Translations under genes and position numbers: made by a program
Assembly: GCF_932526225.1 (NCBI RefSeq)
Contig: NC_064040.1
Span: 6,669,181 to 6,733,180, forward strand
Direction: 5' to 3'
Length of the DNA stretch: 64,000 bases
Source: Nematostella vectensis
Taxonomy: Eukaryota; Cnidaria; Anthozoa; Actiniaria; Edwardsiidae
Part shown: positions 14,401 through 39,501 of the stretch, piece after piece
How positions within the stretch are numbered: position 1 is the first letter of the stretch
Layout: the number at the start of each line of letters is the position of its first letter
The notes under the pieces: generated by a model
Databases searched by the model: none
What the model was told of the DNA's origin: nothing
The model's input: the letters and a program-made list of their open reading frames with translations, nothing else

Positions 14401-17400
14401 AAACCGATGTCGGGGAGCCACCAGATGAGCTGCTTCTCAACGAGAAAGAGTTTAATTTGAAAAAGCAAGAACTCTTTCGCGTGACAAGGGAGATTCTTCG
14501 ACTTATCGTAATGATTGTTTTATTCATGTTGGTATGTTATAGCAACAGGGGACGCACCAGATACATGCTGACGAAGTCGATGGAGGACTTGTTTCAAGGC
14601 TTCAACGAGGTCAGTATCTCAGCTAAGACACAATCTCTGAGCTTTGCGTTGTTGTTATTAGCTCGTGTTAACTTCCGTGCCACCAATACGATTTCGCAGT
14701 AACGGTAACAGTAATTCAGGACGTTAACCAAAGGGATAACAAGAAACTTTCAGAACAGCAGACAAAAGACACTCAGCACCTAATCGACAACAAATCAAAG
14801 TTCAGAGATGAGTCTAACTTTTTTTAAACCGTCGAAGTGGGTTTCCTGTGGCCAAGGGGCGTACCCGAGACTTGACTTTGAAACCAAACCGTGTATACCA
14901 AAGTCACAGCACTCAACTACAGTATTTACCCGCTTATAAGAACCTATAATTTTATTTTTAGCCTTTAATTTGGAACTGTTTTTTCAATGAACCTTTGAGA
15001 TGTCCCAGCAATAATGAAAATCGTGATTCTCAAGCAGTTAACTAAAACTTGGATTCTATAAAATATCTTGACCACATATTGTACGAAGGCCAGACCAGTA
15101 TTGACATTCCATTAATCTAGATACCGTACCTCTACTAGCCATTAGTAGCCTAAAATTTAAAATAGTATCCGTTAAATAAGAATCTGTTTAGGCTAACCTG
15201 AAAAACCTAAGCTCTTATAAGCGGGTAAGTAGTCTTTGCTCTTACGACGGTTCTGTTGATTCCACAAACCAACCGCCAATGACCACGTAAGGCCCTTATT
15301 GCTATGATTTCTTGAAACATCGTTTCTTATAATATTATCATGAGATAAGCGAAAAGTTTCAAAAGTATTCTGCTATTCGAACAACAGCTAAAATTCTTCT
15401 TTTCATTGATAGGTTTCAAACGAGGTGGAGTTTTGGACGTGGTCCAGAGAGATCCTTGTTCCGGGATTGTTTAATGCCACGTGGTATAACGGGGCTTCAT
15501 TCGCATACAAAGAGAGCTTCCTGGGTAACAGAGAAGTAATTGTTCTCGGGATGCCGCGATTGCGGCAGCTGAGAATAAAACCCGGTTAGTAGCTTTGTAA
15601 ATCACACTCACATCTGTTTGCATTCACACGGTGCACCGTTTGGTGCAATACCACTTTAAACAATCATACAATAAACACTAATTGCAATCATATACTGACT
15701 GCCTTCTAGAATCATATACTGTCCACCATTTTTCATACACTGTGCACCATGTGCAATCACACAGAGATTACGATGTTAAATCACACCCTGACCACCATGT
15801 GCAAGCAAGCAGTGAAAACCGTGTGCAATCACACACTGACCACCATCTATGCAAGCAAGCAGAGTCAACCGTGCGCAATGAAAAACTAAACAACTTGTGT
15901 ATTCATTTGATTTACTGACACACACTCTTCGTACAATGTAAAATCACACAATGACAACTATGGCAAGCAAACGCAGACAACAATGCACACATATGCGATC
16001 ACACATTGACGTCTATGTTAAAAACACACACTGACTACCAGATACATACAATCATAAACTTGCCACCATATGCAATCATGAGAAAAGATTGTGTTATGGG
16101 GTTAACACCAAGTAAATAGTGATGCTGTGAAAATAGTGATGCTGTTATGCTGTGGTAATAGTGATGTTGAGATTATGTTTCAGAGCAAAGATGTGATTAC
16201 GCGGAAAAGATTACTGAGCTTTCTCGGCATTTTACAAGGTGTATAAAAACATTCGCGAAAGTCAACGAGGAAAGAGGACCCTATCTTCCTTCGTGGGTTC
16301 CAATGCCAAATAGGGCGAAAAATATATCTGAAGAAATAGAGAAAACATTCTGTTCAAAATATTGGCGATATCAAAGTTCTGACGCAGGCTCTGTGCTCGG
16401 GGCGTTCTCCAAGGCTTATCCAAATGGGGGATACATGGCTGAACTTGGCTACAATACCGAAACTGCTTTAGATATTATCAATGAACTGGAAGTTGATAAT
16501 TGGGTGGATGACTTAACAGCTGTGATATTCATAGAGTTTGCTGTTTTTGAGCCCACAAGCTCTCTCTTCAGTTTTGTGAAATACGCTTATGAGTTTGAGC
16601 CAACAGGGTACAGAAACCCAGAAACAAGGATTCGAACAATATCAGTGTACTCCCCAACCGATCCGCGCTCTAGAGTATTTCATAATGTATGCAAAGTTAT
16701 CTTTATGCTGTTTGTGATAATTTGCCTAGTGTTGGAGATCAAAAAAGCTGTCGGAACTCGGTGTACATACTTTAGAAAGTTTGGCAATTGGCTGGAGATA
16801 ATTCTTCTCTCGTTGTGTGTCGCAGCAATAGTCATGAACTCCTACGTCGAATATTTCGCTGGAAAGTACGTTAAAGACATCCAGGCAAACCCCTATAAAA
16901 CATGGAACACTGATGAACTAGTCTTCTGGTCTGACCTGGAAATTTATATTCTCGGTTTCATCACATTTATTCTGACGGTTTATTTGATTAAGCTGATTCG
17001 GTTCAATCGCCATGTCGCATTGATGCTCCGATCTATGGGAAGTGCTTCAGGCCTTCTTATCTCATTCAGTGTGGTGTACATCGTTGCGATCTTGGCATTT
17101 TCTATGCTGAGCTGCTTAGCTTTTGGCTCGTCAGTCCAAGCTTACTCCAATCTGCTCAGATCGACAAGAAATATTATGAACAACGGCGCCTTCGGGGGCG
17201 ATATCAAGTTTGAGGATATTAAACACTCCAGCCCGTTTATCGGACCACTATACATGTTCACACTCCAAGTGGTCATTCTGTGCGTCTTGACTAACATGTT
17301 TATTGCAATACTGAACTTCTCCTACTCAATCGTGAGCAGTGAGGAGGATGTGATGATGTTTAAAGACGTCCAAACAGCAGCCTTTGCGATTGAGTATTTC

Positions 17401-18270
17401 TTCAAGTTTTTACCAAATAAAGCGGGGATCTCATTCAAAGACTGGAGATGGCATTTCAGAGTAAAGCTGCCAAACTATAAGGGTAAATACAGTATCACCA
17501 CCAGGCTGATTAAAAAGAGAAAGGCAAGTGATAAGTTTATGTGGAGGACTTCTCTGAATTCCGGGATAATGGAACACGAGCCATTTTGTGAAGACGCAGT
17601 AAGTGAGCCTGATCAGCCTTGTTGTAAGGTCTTCGAGCATCTGGATTGCACTTGTTATAAAAACCATGCAAGTCATTCTACCATCGAATACGAAAGGCCA
17701 TGCAATAGTATCTCTAAAGACGAAAAATCGACTTTATCGGCGTCTAATGTAACGGTGTGCGCGAGCCATGTATTTCCAACGAAAAGCTTCTTGGAGAGTG
17801 CGCCTGCTGAGGAGGGTATACTAGAACCGAAAGGCAATGATGCAATAGACACCTTAAAAAGTGTCGAGAGCGTGGATGATATCATGTACCTTGACGACGA
17901 CTTTACGATGGTGAAGATTAAACGTGAGTTATGCGATATTGGTATTAGCCTTAAAAAATCAATAAACAGTTTGTATGACCATGTGGATTTGAATCTCGAC
18001 GAGAAGACTCCTACTTCACCGAGGTCATACTTCAGGAAACGAGACTCGTTTAGCACCGTCTCGCTAACCACGTATAATGAGAGCTCCCGCGGTTCTAACC
18101 AAAGTTTTATTGACAGACGCTCTATTTTTAGTAGAGAATCATACAATAAGTCGGAGGAGTCCTTGAATTCTACCATTGAAAACAACATTGACACTGGTAA
18201 CCAGCGACGTCTTAGCAACCAGAGCGCACTTTCTCTTAATGTGTACGGTGTAGAAAACTACAGGTACTGA
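1504..18270 (+). CDS. Polycystin-1-like protein (discoidin/SEA-like/REJ/GPS/PLAT/PKD channel), 5' end missing
   Basis: Sixteen phase-compatible exons: 1504-1829, 2357-2498, 2908-3014, 3411-3472, 3712-3881, 4976-5705, 6121-6670, 7303-7437, 7963-8085, 9709-9873, 10306-10539, 10937-11851, 12432-12668, 13341-14609, 15413-15584, 16184-18270. They give about 2473 residues in one frame ending in TGA. Visible domain order: F5/8-type C discoidin (about 1-153, terminal cysteines CNKPLG and IYGC, internal FTGNTDRN); SEA-like (165-267); REJ region (270-900); GPS (1205-1240, with CNHLTSFG); first membrane segment (about 1265-1290); PLAT (1310-1425); then the remaining membrane segments and the polycystin cation channel. 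The C-terminal tail of about 300 residues is cytoplasmic and rich in Ser and Arg. Known role of the family: large surface receptor-channel subunits, often ciliary or gametic. The first exon begins with two bases of a split codon, so at least one upstream exon (signal peptide) is unseen. The discoidin and SEA-like exons are joined on phase alone. Confidence 0.85.
1849..2030 (+). repeat. Imperfect (TTG/GTT)n microsatellite
   Basis: Runs of TTG/GTT triplets interrupted by short unique stretches, inside the intron that splits the discoidin domain. The open frames across it are rich in Cys, Val and Leu and are an artefact of the repeat. Confidence 0.85.
2908..3881 (+). other. SEA-like module, three exons of the polycystin gene
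   Basis: Exons 2908-3014, 3411-3472 and 3712-3881 read through in phase (1 to 0 to 2 to 1). The encoded stretch resembles a SEA fold: a Y..PESSDYKLLKDEV helix, LSARLQRF, then a beta strand (WIVAEIEIYCL) and a second helix/strand pair. No GSVVV autocleavage motif is seen. The assignment is by pattern only and could be wrong. Confidence 0.45.
7055..7225. repeat. Possible dispersed repeat / MITE remnant
   Basis: The segment begins GGGGCGTATTTAGGGGG and ends CCTGGCTACGCC, an imperfect inverted pair with a purine/pyrimidine-biased edge. Similar motifs occur near 26170-26265, 40290-40400 and 44780-44850 in this window. Called by resemblance only. Confidence 0.35.
8280..9425 (+). repeat. Minisatellite, about 57-60 bp unit, about 18 copies
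   Basis: Tandem units containing GTGGTCCCTAGGTACAGCTTG followed by GTGTGGTGCAGTG and CATGGCTCA, lying in the polycystin intron 8086-9708. I count 18 occurrences of the CCTAGGT core. Units vary at their ends and decay after about 9200. Frames on both strands across it are repeat artefacts. Confidence 0.9.
11180..12520 (+). other. GPS autoproteolysis site, split across exons 12 and 13
   Basis: The end of exon 10937-11851 carries CMYWDVLLQRWSSRGCW and the next exon (from 12432) carries HCFCNHLTSFG. Together these hold the paired Trp/Cys pattern and the HL-T cleavage tripeptide of GAIN/GPS domains. By family knowledge, cleavage between Leu and Thr leaves a non-covalent ectodomain/channel heterodimer. 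The intron falls between the third conserved Trp and the last Cys pair. Confidence 0.8.
13341..13830 (+). other. PLAT/LH2 domain of the polycystin gene
   Basis: Start of the 1269-base exon. It encodes YKIFIQTGAWRASGTTASV, then LILYGENG, SLIKIRVWHDNSG and a WFL..V.....K..F.F.RWL pattern, which is the PLAT signature. It lies just after the first membrane segment, as in all polycystin-1 proteins, so it is the first cytoplasmic loop. Confidence 0.85.
15413..17345 (+). other. Polycystin cation-channel region
   Basis: Exon 15413-15584 and the start of the last exon encode the extracellular polycystin (TOP) domain between S1 and S2 (WYNGASFAYKESFLG, PSWVPMPN). Membrane segments follow from about 16670 to 17345. 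The S5-S6 region contains NNGAFGGDIKFEDI and then S6, LCVLTNMFIAILNFSYSIV. The layout matches polycystin-2 and polycystin-1 channels. Confidence 0.8.
15620..16080 (+). repeat. Degenerate tandem repeat with CAATCACACA-type core
   Basis: Recurring short units of the form caatcatacactgaccaccatgtg (about 22-30 bases) with much divergence, inside the intron before the last polycystin exon. Period and copy number are hard to fix by eye. Confidence 0.55.
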
Positions 18271-18894
18271 ATATCTATTATTTTGAAATAGGAGTAGCTT
18301 CTAGAATAGAAGATGGGTAGAAGTACTAATGTCTTATATAGCAAAGAGATATTGAATAGATGATAAAGAGAACAAAAAGAGAAGAGAAGCCGATGTCTAT
18401 TCTAGCTATTTGATTGCATTTACGATATGACAAATATACAGATCAAGTCAAACCAGGAACGAATATGTAATACGTTTCTAAACAGACTTGAAATGAAATG
18501 CCATGTAAAGGTCGAAATTGTGTGGGGCTTATAGTCGCGAAATAGTTATAGGTCTTCAAAAGTGGAGCCGGAACTATTTTGAACGATGATTTTTTTTATG
18601 CCTATCTCTTTATTTAAACTTTAAGCAAAATCCGAAAAGAGGGGAATGTAGCTTCATTTAAACTTCTAAATCAAAATCTGCTTTAACCGATAAAAGTTGT
18701 TGAAAGCCGTTAAATTCTTCACTACCCATACAAACAGGAGGAACATAACACTAAAAATGTTTGTGGGGAAAGAAAGAATAACATTTGAAAGAGCTTAAAG
18801 AAATCAGTACAATCACCTACTACAAACTTTACCAGGATATAAAATATGAAAGAAACAAAAAAGTTGTACATGCTGTTTGGAGATAATATTATAC

Positions 18895-18900
18895 AATAAA
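18895..18900 (+). terminator. Candidate poly(A) signal AATAAA of the polycystin gene
   Basis: AATAAA lies about 625 bases after the stop codon, the first clear hexamer I noticed on this strand. Position only; no transcript evidence. Confidence 0.35.
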
Positions 18901-20123
18901 TATCCTTATCAAGAAAAACACATCTGAATCAAGCCCGTAACTGAATTTGGTTGCTTGCGGAGTAGTATCCCTTGAAGCCGTTCTTGGCTTGTCACGTTAG
19001 GCGGCGCTCAAGTTGGCTCAAGGAGAATGCCTATAGGGATATAGCGCTCTGCCGTACGCGCCCATACCGCGAGGTGGTATGGGAAATATGCCGCTGCTTA
19101 TAGTGAAGACCTTAGCTGGCGATTATCTGGAAGGTACAGTTTCTTGCATTATCTATCAGAGACACTGCAGCATTTCTTTCTTCGTGCCGCGTACAATTGT
19201 AAAAGCCATCTGCATAAATAGGGAAGACAACGGCAACGCGAAAGACGACGGCAGAAAACAATTGAGAATTCAAAGAGCCAGACCTGAAATATAATGGATT
19301 CTGTCTGATACATTTTAGCCGTTTTTCTTCAAACGACAACGAGAAAACTTCAAGTTTCATGGTGTAGCGAGGACGGGAACGTGTGCGCCGAAACTAGACT
19401 ATCCTTGTTCGCCATGCTAGAAATAAGATTCTAGGTTTTACTATAGTTTTTTGGGGGGAATACATAAACGAGTGAATTTATCTAAACTAGTTTAAAATTG
19501 TGCGCAAATTATGAAAGCTTTTTGGGTTCTACCTGCAGTCGGTCGCCGTCGTCGCTGCTATTTCGTTCAAGCACTTTGGCAACAGGTTTTCTTTCAGTGT
19601 AACTACGGGAGTCTCCGTTTGACACCTCTTACAGGATAGGTGCCAAACCTGCTCTTGTTTCCTTGTTTAAGAACGCGCAGATATATATTTAGAAAATTAT
19701 CAGACTTTACTGCCATTCTGATAGCGTTCAACCAAGTTCGTGTCGGTGGTAAAGGATGGCAGAGCTTGAAACAACATATATTACCCATACTTCCTCGCGT
19801 GCGGCAAAGCGCTCTTTGACAACGTTTATTGAGATAGCTGTATGTCACATGTCTTGTAAAGCCTCACCCCGGGTAATTACTTACATACCTGCCATAACCA
19901 TTACATACTTTACATATAGCTGCCACGCCAAGCGCCGCGTGAGCGGAGCCCCATACCTTAAATATGGTAAACCATCAACTCGAGTTTTCGTGACGCAATG
20001 TCCTTCAGTCCGTTCCATCGAAAACTTGGTGTCATGTATGTGTCAAGGGGGTGCGACGAGATAATCACATGTGTGACATCATCGATGACGTCATAAAAAG
20101 AAAAGAAATTCCATGAAATATCG

Positions 20124-20287
20124 TTAAGGCTGATTTAGACGACATGTCTTATAACACTCACGAATAACACTCTACGACTTTCGTAGTTGAGCGTCGAAGC
20201 GGATTTGTGGGCTGACTTACACTCTACGACTTGAGTTGTAAAGGCAAGTCGCATACGACTAAATCATGTTGTCTAAATCAGCCTTAA
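20124..20287. mobile_element. MITE with TTAA ends, 164 bp
   Basis: Left end TTAAGGCTGATTTAGACGAC and right end GTCTAAATCAGCCTTAA are inverted copies of about 22 bases with one mismatch. TTAA at both ends fits the target preference of piggyBac-type transposases. The interior has further short palindromes and no coding capacity. Confidence 0.7.
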
Positions 20288-20797
20288 AGCAAACAAGCTT
20301 GGAAGATGTGCATCTGTTTTAAGAATATTAATATCCAAGGGTAAAAAAAACATTGTCAGACAACAAAACTTTACGTTATCAGTAGCGTCACAAGCAGTAG
20401 TAAAGCTTTATATTGAACCTATGGATCGAAGACTAGCAAAGTCCTGTCACTTTGGAGCTTAGGCAGTGCCTAAATCTATAAATGTTAGATGGCCCTTTCC
20501 GACAGACCTGGTTGTATAAAAGAAGATTCTTGAATGAATGTTTATGGCCCTAAATGGAAGGCTGCTTTTGGCTCACAGATTGATAGTTGGCGCTCTTTGG
20601 TTGATCACTTCACAAGAAATAATCATCAAGTTAGGAGTTCGTTGGTGGCACCCACCTACATGTAGTTTAGCCGGCTTGATTTTTTTCATTGTTTTTTTTT
20701 TTCGTCATCGTACTTTGTATCGGTATATCTAACTATGGTGTCGAAGATTGTACCGCCAAAGTTATACATCCATCAATGAATGAGACATGTGGTTGTG

Positions 20798-20880
20798 CCC
20801 CCCCCCCCCCCCCCAAAAAAAAAAAAAAAAAGTTTCTTAATGTTTCCGGAATGCCCCCCCCCCCCAAAAAAAAAAAAAAT
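20798..20880 (+). repeat. Paired poly(C)/poly(A) simple sequence
   Basis: Two successive blocks of a C run followed by an A run, at about 20798-20831 and 20854-20879. Such tracts are prone to length variation and assembly error. Confidence 0.85.
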
Positions 20881-21659
20881 ATATAATAAATAAATCTTAT
20901 GTGGCCTGCTAAGGCTCTGAATGGTCAAAGAGATGGGAATTAATCACATTCAATAAGCCCCAACTAAAAATAAAGAAAAAAAAATTAGAAAAAACACAAA
21001 ACCAATAAATAATAATCAAATCTCATGGTAATTTATTGTACTCCGTCTTTTTTTGTACAGTAGTTCACAATAAAATGTTAAAACTAAAACGTTTGAGTGA
21101 GATATCTTATTATCTGTGCAAATTGGAAGATGAGTTTACCCAAAAAGTACTTTTAAATGCCTTTATTGCATAGCTGAAAAACAGAAAGGAAGATCAAGAA
21201 TTGAAAAAAAGATGGGTTTTTTTATTTTCTTTTAAAAAGAAGATAGAAAGTAAAGAAACAGAGCTGAGATGGAAATTGTTTTGTTGAAGCTGCAAATCCA
21301 TATCACCTATGTCAAGCAAGTGATATGCGGGGAAAAAAAACTTGAACATGCAATATAATTTTCTCTGATCCCGACCTAGAGTATAAGAGCTCAATTTAAG
21401 AAATACAGAGCCTTATTAATAGATTAACATTTTTGAGACAATGACATTAAATGAATGACATTGCTTTTAAGTCTGGGATAGTCAAAATATGCATCAGAAT
21501 CACTGAAAACAAGTTCACCTTTCCACGTCAAGAAGATGATTTTTGATGACTAAACTTGCATCTATTTGCTTCAAGACACAAAAACTTCAAACTTTGGGCT
21601 TCTGATTTTCATTCTACAGAGCTGCAGGCTTGTATGAGTACGTGTCAACGAGTAGTTCA

Positions 21660-24316
21660 CTAGCGAAGCCAGAGTTTTAACCTAAGTGCATCCACCCCAT
21701 TAAGATAATATCGGAATAGTCTCTTGTCACGTACAAATCCAAGATTTTCATAGAGTCGAAGGGCTGCTTTGTTTGTGATCTCTGTTTCCAGAACAACCTG
21801 AAAATATTTTTTACAATTATTTTTGGGCGCCTCACTCTTTTTGTTAGTCTTGTCTTAAATTAAATTACATCCCACCAAGATGACCACAAGAATTTTTGGA
21901 GGGGAGCGGGATTCACTGTGCTATGATCCTGTCCCTACTTATAAAATAGGAAAGGAGCAGAAGGGAGTACAATAGACCTCATAGCAAGAATTTACGTACT
22001 GCACATACCTCATCACAGTTGTCTTCAATCATTGCTCTGATGGCTTTTTTGACTAAAGCTGTCCCTGTAACAAGTCCAGATCGTGTTTCACTCAGTAATA
22101 ACAAGATAATCAGTTGATGAAAGATCTTATGCACACTTCAAAAGCAAAATAAATCTCTGAATTGTACATCAATTCTATTCTACTTTTAAAGCATAAAATA
22201 ATCTAATGGGCTGTCACATTAGATTATTAGATTAAAGGATAAGATATTTGAATGTTCCAGATACATAAAGCCAAACAACAATGTCACCTGAGTTGGAACC
22301 AAAGACTTTGAACTTTCATATAGTAATACAAAGGAACCTTTTATATGGGAACCAAATTTCATTTTAAAGAAGAAAATATAAGAAATTGACCAAATCTATA
22401 AATTCTGAAAGGTTATACAGACTTTGAGAGTTCTGCTGCATAAAGAGGAAGGAGTTCATATGGTCACAGACCTACAGTACAGTGCAACACATGCTAATTG
22501 GTAAACCAATTAAACTAATGAGGATGTGAGGAATGTATGTACTATCTGAGCGTCAATAACATCACTAGCTAATCAGAAGGCAAAGAAATACTTGAGTGCA
22601 CACCTTAGCATGATGGTATCGATAGCCATTTCATACATTTCCAGATTGAATGACCCGCTTTCCTCCCACTTCTGGTACGTTTTTTTCAAAGTCAAGGTTC
22701 TGACAGTCACTATTATATTAATTAGCGGAACTGTCTAGAACATTGTTTACGTGCAGGCTCCCACACTTGGAACATTGTAGAAATTAATAGGTGCTGTTAG
22801 AACATGCTAGAAGTGGATTTGTTTACTAAGGATCGTTGTTCTGTTTGCTAGAATATTCTAGAACCATGACAGCAGATTATGATAACAAAATGGATGATGT
22901 ATTGTTTCTATTTTTAGTAGCAACACTTATGATGTAATTAGGTATATTTAGAAACACCCAAGAGTATATAAGGAGTTCGCTTCTGTAGTAGGGGGGGAGT
23001 TGAGAAACAGTATGACAGCTACGCTCATCTAGAGAGAATCCAAGACCAGATAACAGAATAGTGTAATGTCTTCGTGGAAAGAATTATAAAGTCTGTTGTG
23101 TACCAGATTGTGTTGGAGCGTAGTCATTCTAGTCCACGACAAAGGTATACTTACCGATTTTATGCCTTCTGAAATCCTTTTCAACAGCAAGCATCGCTAT
23201 GTATCCCCGATGGACCATACTCTTGTGGACATCAAGTTTGCAAACAATTGCCCCAACACATTGGTCCTTGTACATAGCCTGGTAAACAAAAGGCATCAAT
23301 GAGTTCACAGATACATGGAAAAGTATTTAAGATTCAGACCTCTTGTTTGTGATTAGCAGAAGCACAAGTACTGTTACTATCAAGGACTGGAAGTTACACC
23401 AATGCAAGCCGATTAGAACTAAGATTTTCTGTTTTACTTAAATGTTCTCAAATATTTTTTTACCAAGCTTAACAGAAATTTGATGTGATAAATGAAACTA
23501 GATAATAGATGTTGTCTGAGTAAGACTTGCATATGTTCGTAAATATTTTACCAATACCTTCTTATTACTTTTTTTAAAATTACCATGGGTATAAGAGATT
23601 ATGTATACGCCTACTTAAAGCAATGTTATGAGCATGAATGACAAATGCAAATATTCAAATGCATCCACAATGGTCTGGTCTGTTTTGCTAAGGTTTCCAC
23701 TGGTAGTTGGACAGCTGGAGACAGCTGGGAGACATCAGACAGTTTGACAGACTGAATGTCGAACCTGTATAGCTCATTGAATATAACGAAAGTGCGATAA
23801 AAATGAATATGATAAAAATAAGTAGAAAAACAAATATAATTTGACAGATCTTACCAAGAAACACAGATTGGGCCAGTTGTGAATAAAGTAGCGATAAGTA
23901 TAAATTGAGTATGGTTCAGACAAGTCTTTGGTGATCAGAGCCATTATAGCCTTCATCTGGTGCTCAGACTCGTAACTAATATACTCAATGCCTTTCGTCT
24001 CCACCGAGTCGAGTGCTTCCGTTCTGGTGCAAGGTTCAACACACTTTTCCTTTGTCACTTCGCCGGCGGTTGCTTTAGGCGCTTTATTCGATGTTTCTGA
24101 CGCTGTTTCTGAATGATCACTTTTCTTATCTTCACTTCCAATGGCATGGTTGTAATCGGATTTGTCTGTGACAATCATGCCGTTTAGGTCGGCAACCTTC
24201 TTCGCTGCCAGAGGAGTGTGATTGTGTGAGCCCGGCAGTTTCCCCGGAAAGCTAAACTCGTGGTCTCCATTTCCAAGCAATTTCTCTGCTCCCTCAACAA
24301 CTGTGAGCTCTGACAT
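21660..24316 (-). CDS. NAA30: N-alpha-acetyltransferase 30, catalytic subunit of NatC
   Basis: Four exons on the minus strand: 24316-23855, 23278-23155, 22064-22009, 21797-21660, giving 259 residues. The first 110 or so residues are a disordered acidic leader; the GNAT acetyltransferase domain follows. Diagnostic stretches are [28 protein letters not shown], the acetyl-CoA loop [14 protein letters not shown], and [20 protein letters not shown] followed by [18 protein letters not shown]. By family knowledge NatC acetylates cytosolic N termini such as Met-Leu and Met-Ile, working with NAA35 and NAA38. All junctions keep phase (0, 1, 0). It is shorter than human NAA30 because of a shorter leader. 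It shares a divergent upstream region with COG2. Confidence 0.93.
22699..23141 (+). mobile_element. Candidate solo LTR, 443 bp, with 5-bp target duplication
   Basis: Flanked by AAGGT on both sides (22694-22698 and 23142-23146). It starts TCTGACAGTCAC (possibly a mutated TG start) and ends CACGACA. A TATA box (TATATAAGG) lies at 22965-22971, as expected at the U3/R boundary. No internal retroviral-type coding lies nearby, hence solo LTR. It sits in the NAA30 intron, opposite to the gene, about 10 bases from the splice donor of the second coding exon. Confidence 0.5.
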
Positions 24317-24898
24317 TTTTTAGATTACAGAGGTTATAGTGATCGACTTGGCCCTTGGAGCATCTTAACACAGTGCTTCTTGATAAAGAGCTTGTATCGA
24401 GCCGCTAAAACATTCTTGAAACCAATGTTTCAACCTAGCTTTGCCGCCATCTTGGCAAAGTATGACTGCGAGGCATCATGGGAGAATACCAACGCATTGG
24501 AGACTGGAAACTAAAACTGATATACACTGGGAAGCAACTGCCGAGAGCGAGGTGTTTTTTTATTTATTTTTATTTTAAAAACGAGAGCGAGGTGTTTTTT
24601 TATTTATTTTTATTTTAAAAATCTGTTTTAATTCTCATCTTTTCCTCCCTGAGAGAACTTGCTGTCCTTCCTTTGCTTCCTTTTTCTTTTCCTTTTATTA
24701 GCCTTTTTATTACCTCGTTATTGTTTTAGTCTTTGCATTTTTGCCATCTTTATTATATCGCCCTAATACCACTTTTGTTATAATAGGAATCGAGGCTGGA
24801 TATGTTTATAAAAGATAATGATATAAGATCATTATAGTTGGTTCCAGGTTTTTTTTAACCACACGGCCATCAGGGAGGCGCGGTCACAAAGTGCCAAC
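24317..24898. promoter_or_regulatory. Shared divergent upstream region of NAA30 and COG2
   Basis: 582 bases separate the two start codons, which face away from each other. Both genes are housekeeping, so a bidirectional promoter is a reasonable inference; no TATA box is evident. It holds a perfect 40-base tandem duplication (24543-24622). Confidence 0.5.
24543..24622 (+). repeat. 40-bp perfect tandem duplication
   Basis: The unit GAGAGCGAGGTG followed by a T/A-rich tail occurs at 24543-24582 and again at 24583-24622, in the region between NAA30 and COG2. Confidence 0.85.
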
Positions 24899-37969
<13,071 letters not shown>

Positions 37970-39462
37970 TGACCATGCTACCATCAGGCTCAACGAGAAA
38001 ATGGTATGGGATAATAGATCTTGCTGGATAGGGTAGTAAGATAGGAATAAAACACGGCTGCAAACACAAATTCCAGAACGGCTGCCACGTGGTTCTGACA
38101 TTGGCTACAACATTGACAAGAACAACATCAGCAAATACGACAAAAGCGCAAAAAAAAGGGACAAGAGAACAAAAACGACGACGACTTTGACAACACATTC
38201 AATGACAATGATGAGAAAAACAATGGGAAAAACAGTCACACGGCTGCACAGTTGCAGTGAAAGGATTATTTATAGTCATATCATTATCAGCAGCAGCTGC
38301 AACATCAGCATGAAAAGCAAAGAAGGGCATAGTTGCAGAAAACCACCAACAACCATGAAGGTGAAATATTAGTGTTTTGGACGAATCCAGAGAATTTATA
38401 GAGCTTTTCAAATGATTAAGGTAAAAAGATTATAATTAATGGAAGAGAGAGAGCGAGAGAGAGTGAGATTTTCCTTTGTCGTCATAACGTTTTGTCGAGA
38501 CCAATTTATAAAGTGAGTGAGTAGGCACCTATGGAGGTCTGTGAAGCAGTAGAGGTATTTTAAAACAGTCATTCAACGTCTTACAGTTCTGTACACACCT
38601 ATGATTTTATGAACGTTGTTCCAACGTAACGTGTTGTGTCAATGTAACGTGTAAGTATTTCATACTTAGATCGACTATGTCGTCGTGTAAATACATATAT
38701 TGTAAATAGTTCAAAAGAAAGTAATAAATTGAGAAATGGGAACGGTAACTCTTTCAAGTTTCTTAAAATGGTTGATAGTCCTTTTGGTATTGTCCTGTTT
38801 GTCTTCAGAGGAAAATGTTTTTATTTGTTTGTTTTCTTTTATATTTTAGCTGGATTATCAGTTGTGCATCAATTTGCCCAGAGTTTCCCCCTAGGTCACG
38901 CTAGCATTAGAACATGTTTTTTTTAATTCTGGAAATTTAATTGGCTAATACAAAAACAATATAGCATAAGATACACAAAATGATACATAATAATTTTAAG
39001 ATTTTTGATATAGGGTTAATTGTATGTACAATATAGCTTTTCAGGCTTCATAGTTTTTCATCTCATGTGAGGAACCATGTAAATATAAGACAAATAAAAG
39101 CTACTATGGTCTCTGATGGTTTCACCACAGAAAATCACGAATAAGATATATAGCGAAGGACATAATTATTTCAAAATCTTACCATCATTTATATGCTCTG
39201 CCTGCATGTTTAGTGCAAAAAAAAAAGATCTTATGTGGGAAAGCTATGATAAAGATTTTTGCCGCAGCACAATGGGACTAGTTCTTGCATGGATGATTAC
39301 TTAAGCTCCGTGCAAACGGCATCAGCATTGGCGGCGAGACGCTAGACAAGAGATGCTGGCGCTGTTCGAACACCGTGGGAGGTATTGTGGAGCAGTTCGC
39401 CAACATTTCCGCCAAGTGAGCGATGCTGTGTTAGGGAAAGTTCATTTATTATCCCGAGGTGT

Positions 39463-39501
<39 letters not shown>

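Larger units (their letters stand above)
18271..21659. other. Intergenic region between the polycystin gene and NAA30
   Basis: Contains the 3' UTR of the polycystin gene, a TTAA MITE at 20124-20287, and C-run/A-run simple sequence at about 20800-20880. I found no exon with supporting splice structure. The two flanking genes are convergent. Confidence 0.6.

Noticed and set aside
17673-18218. Minus-strand frame of 181 codons opposite the polycystin tail
   Set aside because: Shadow of a well-supported coding exon; no family resemblance.
19079-20064. Short frames in the polycystin-NAA30 intergenic region
   Set aside because: Below 105 codons, no domain, no phase-compatible partner exons found.
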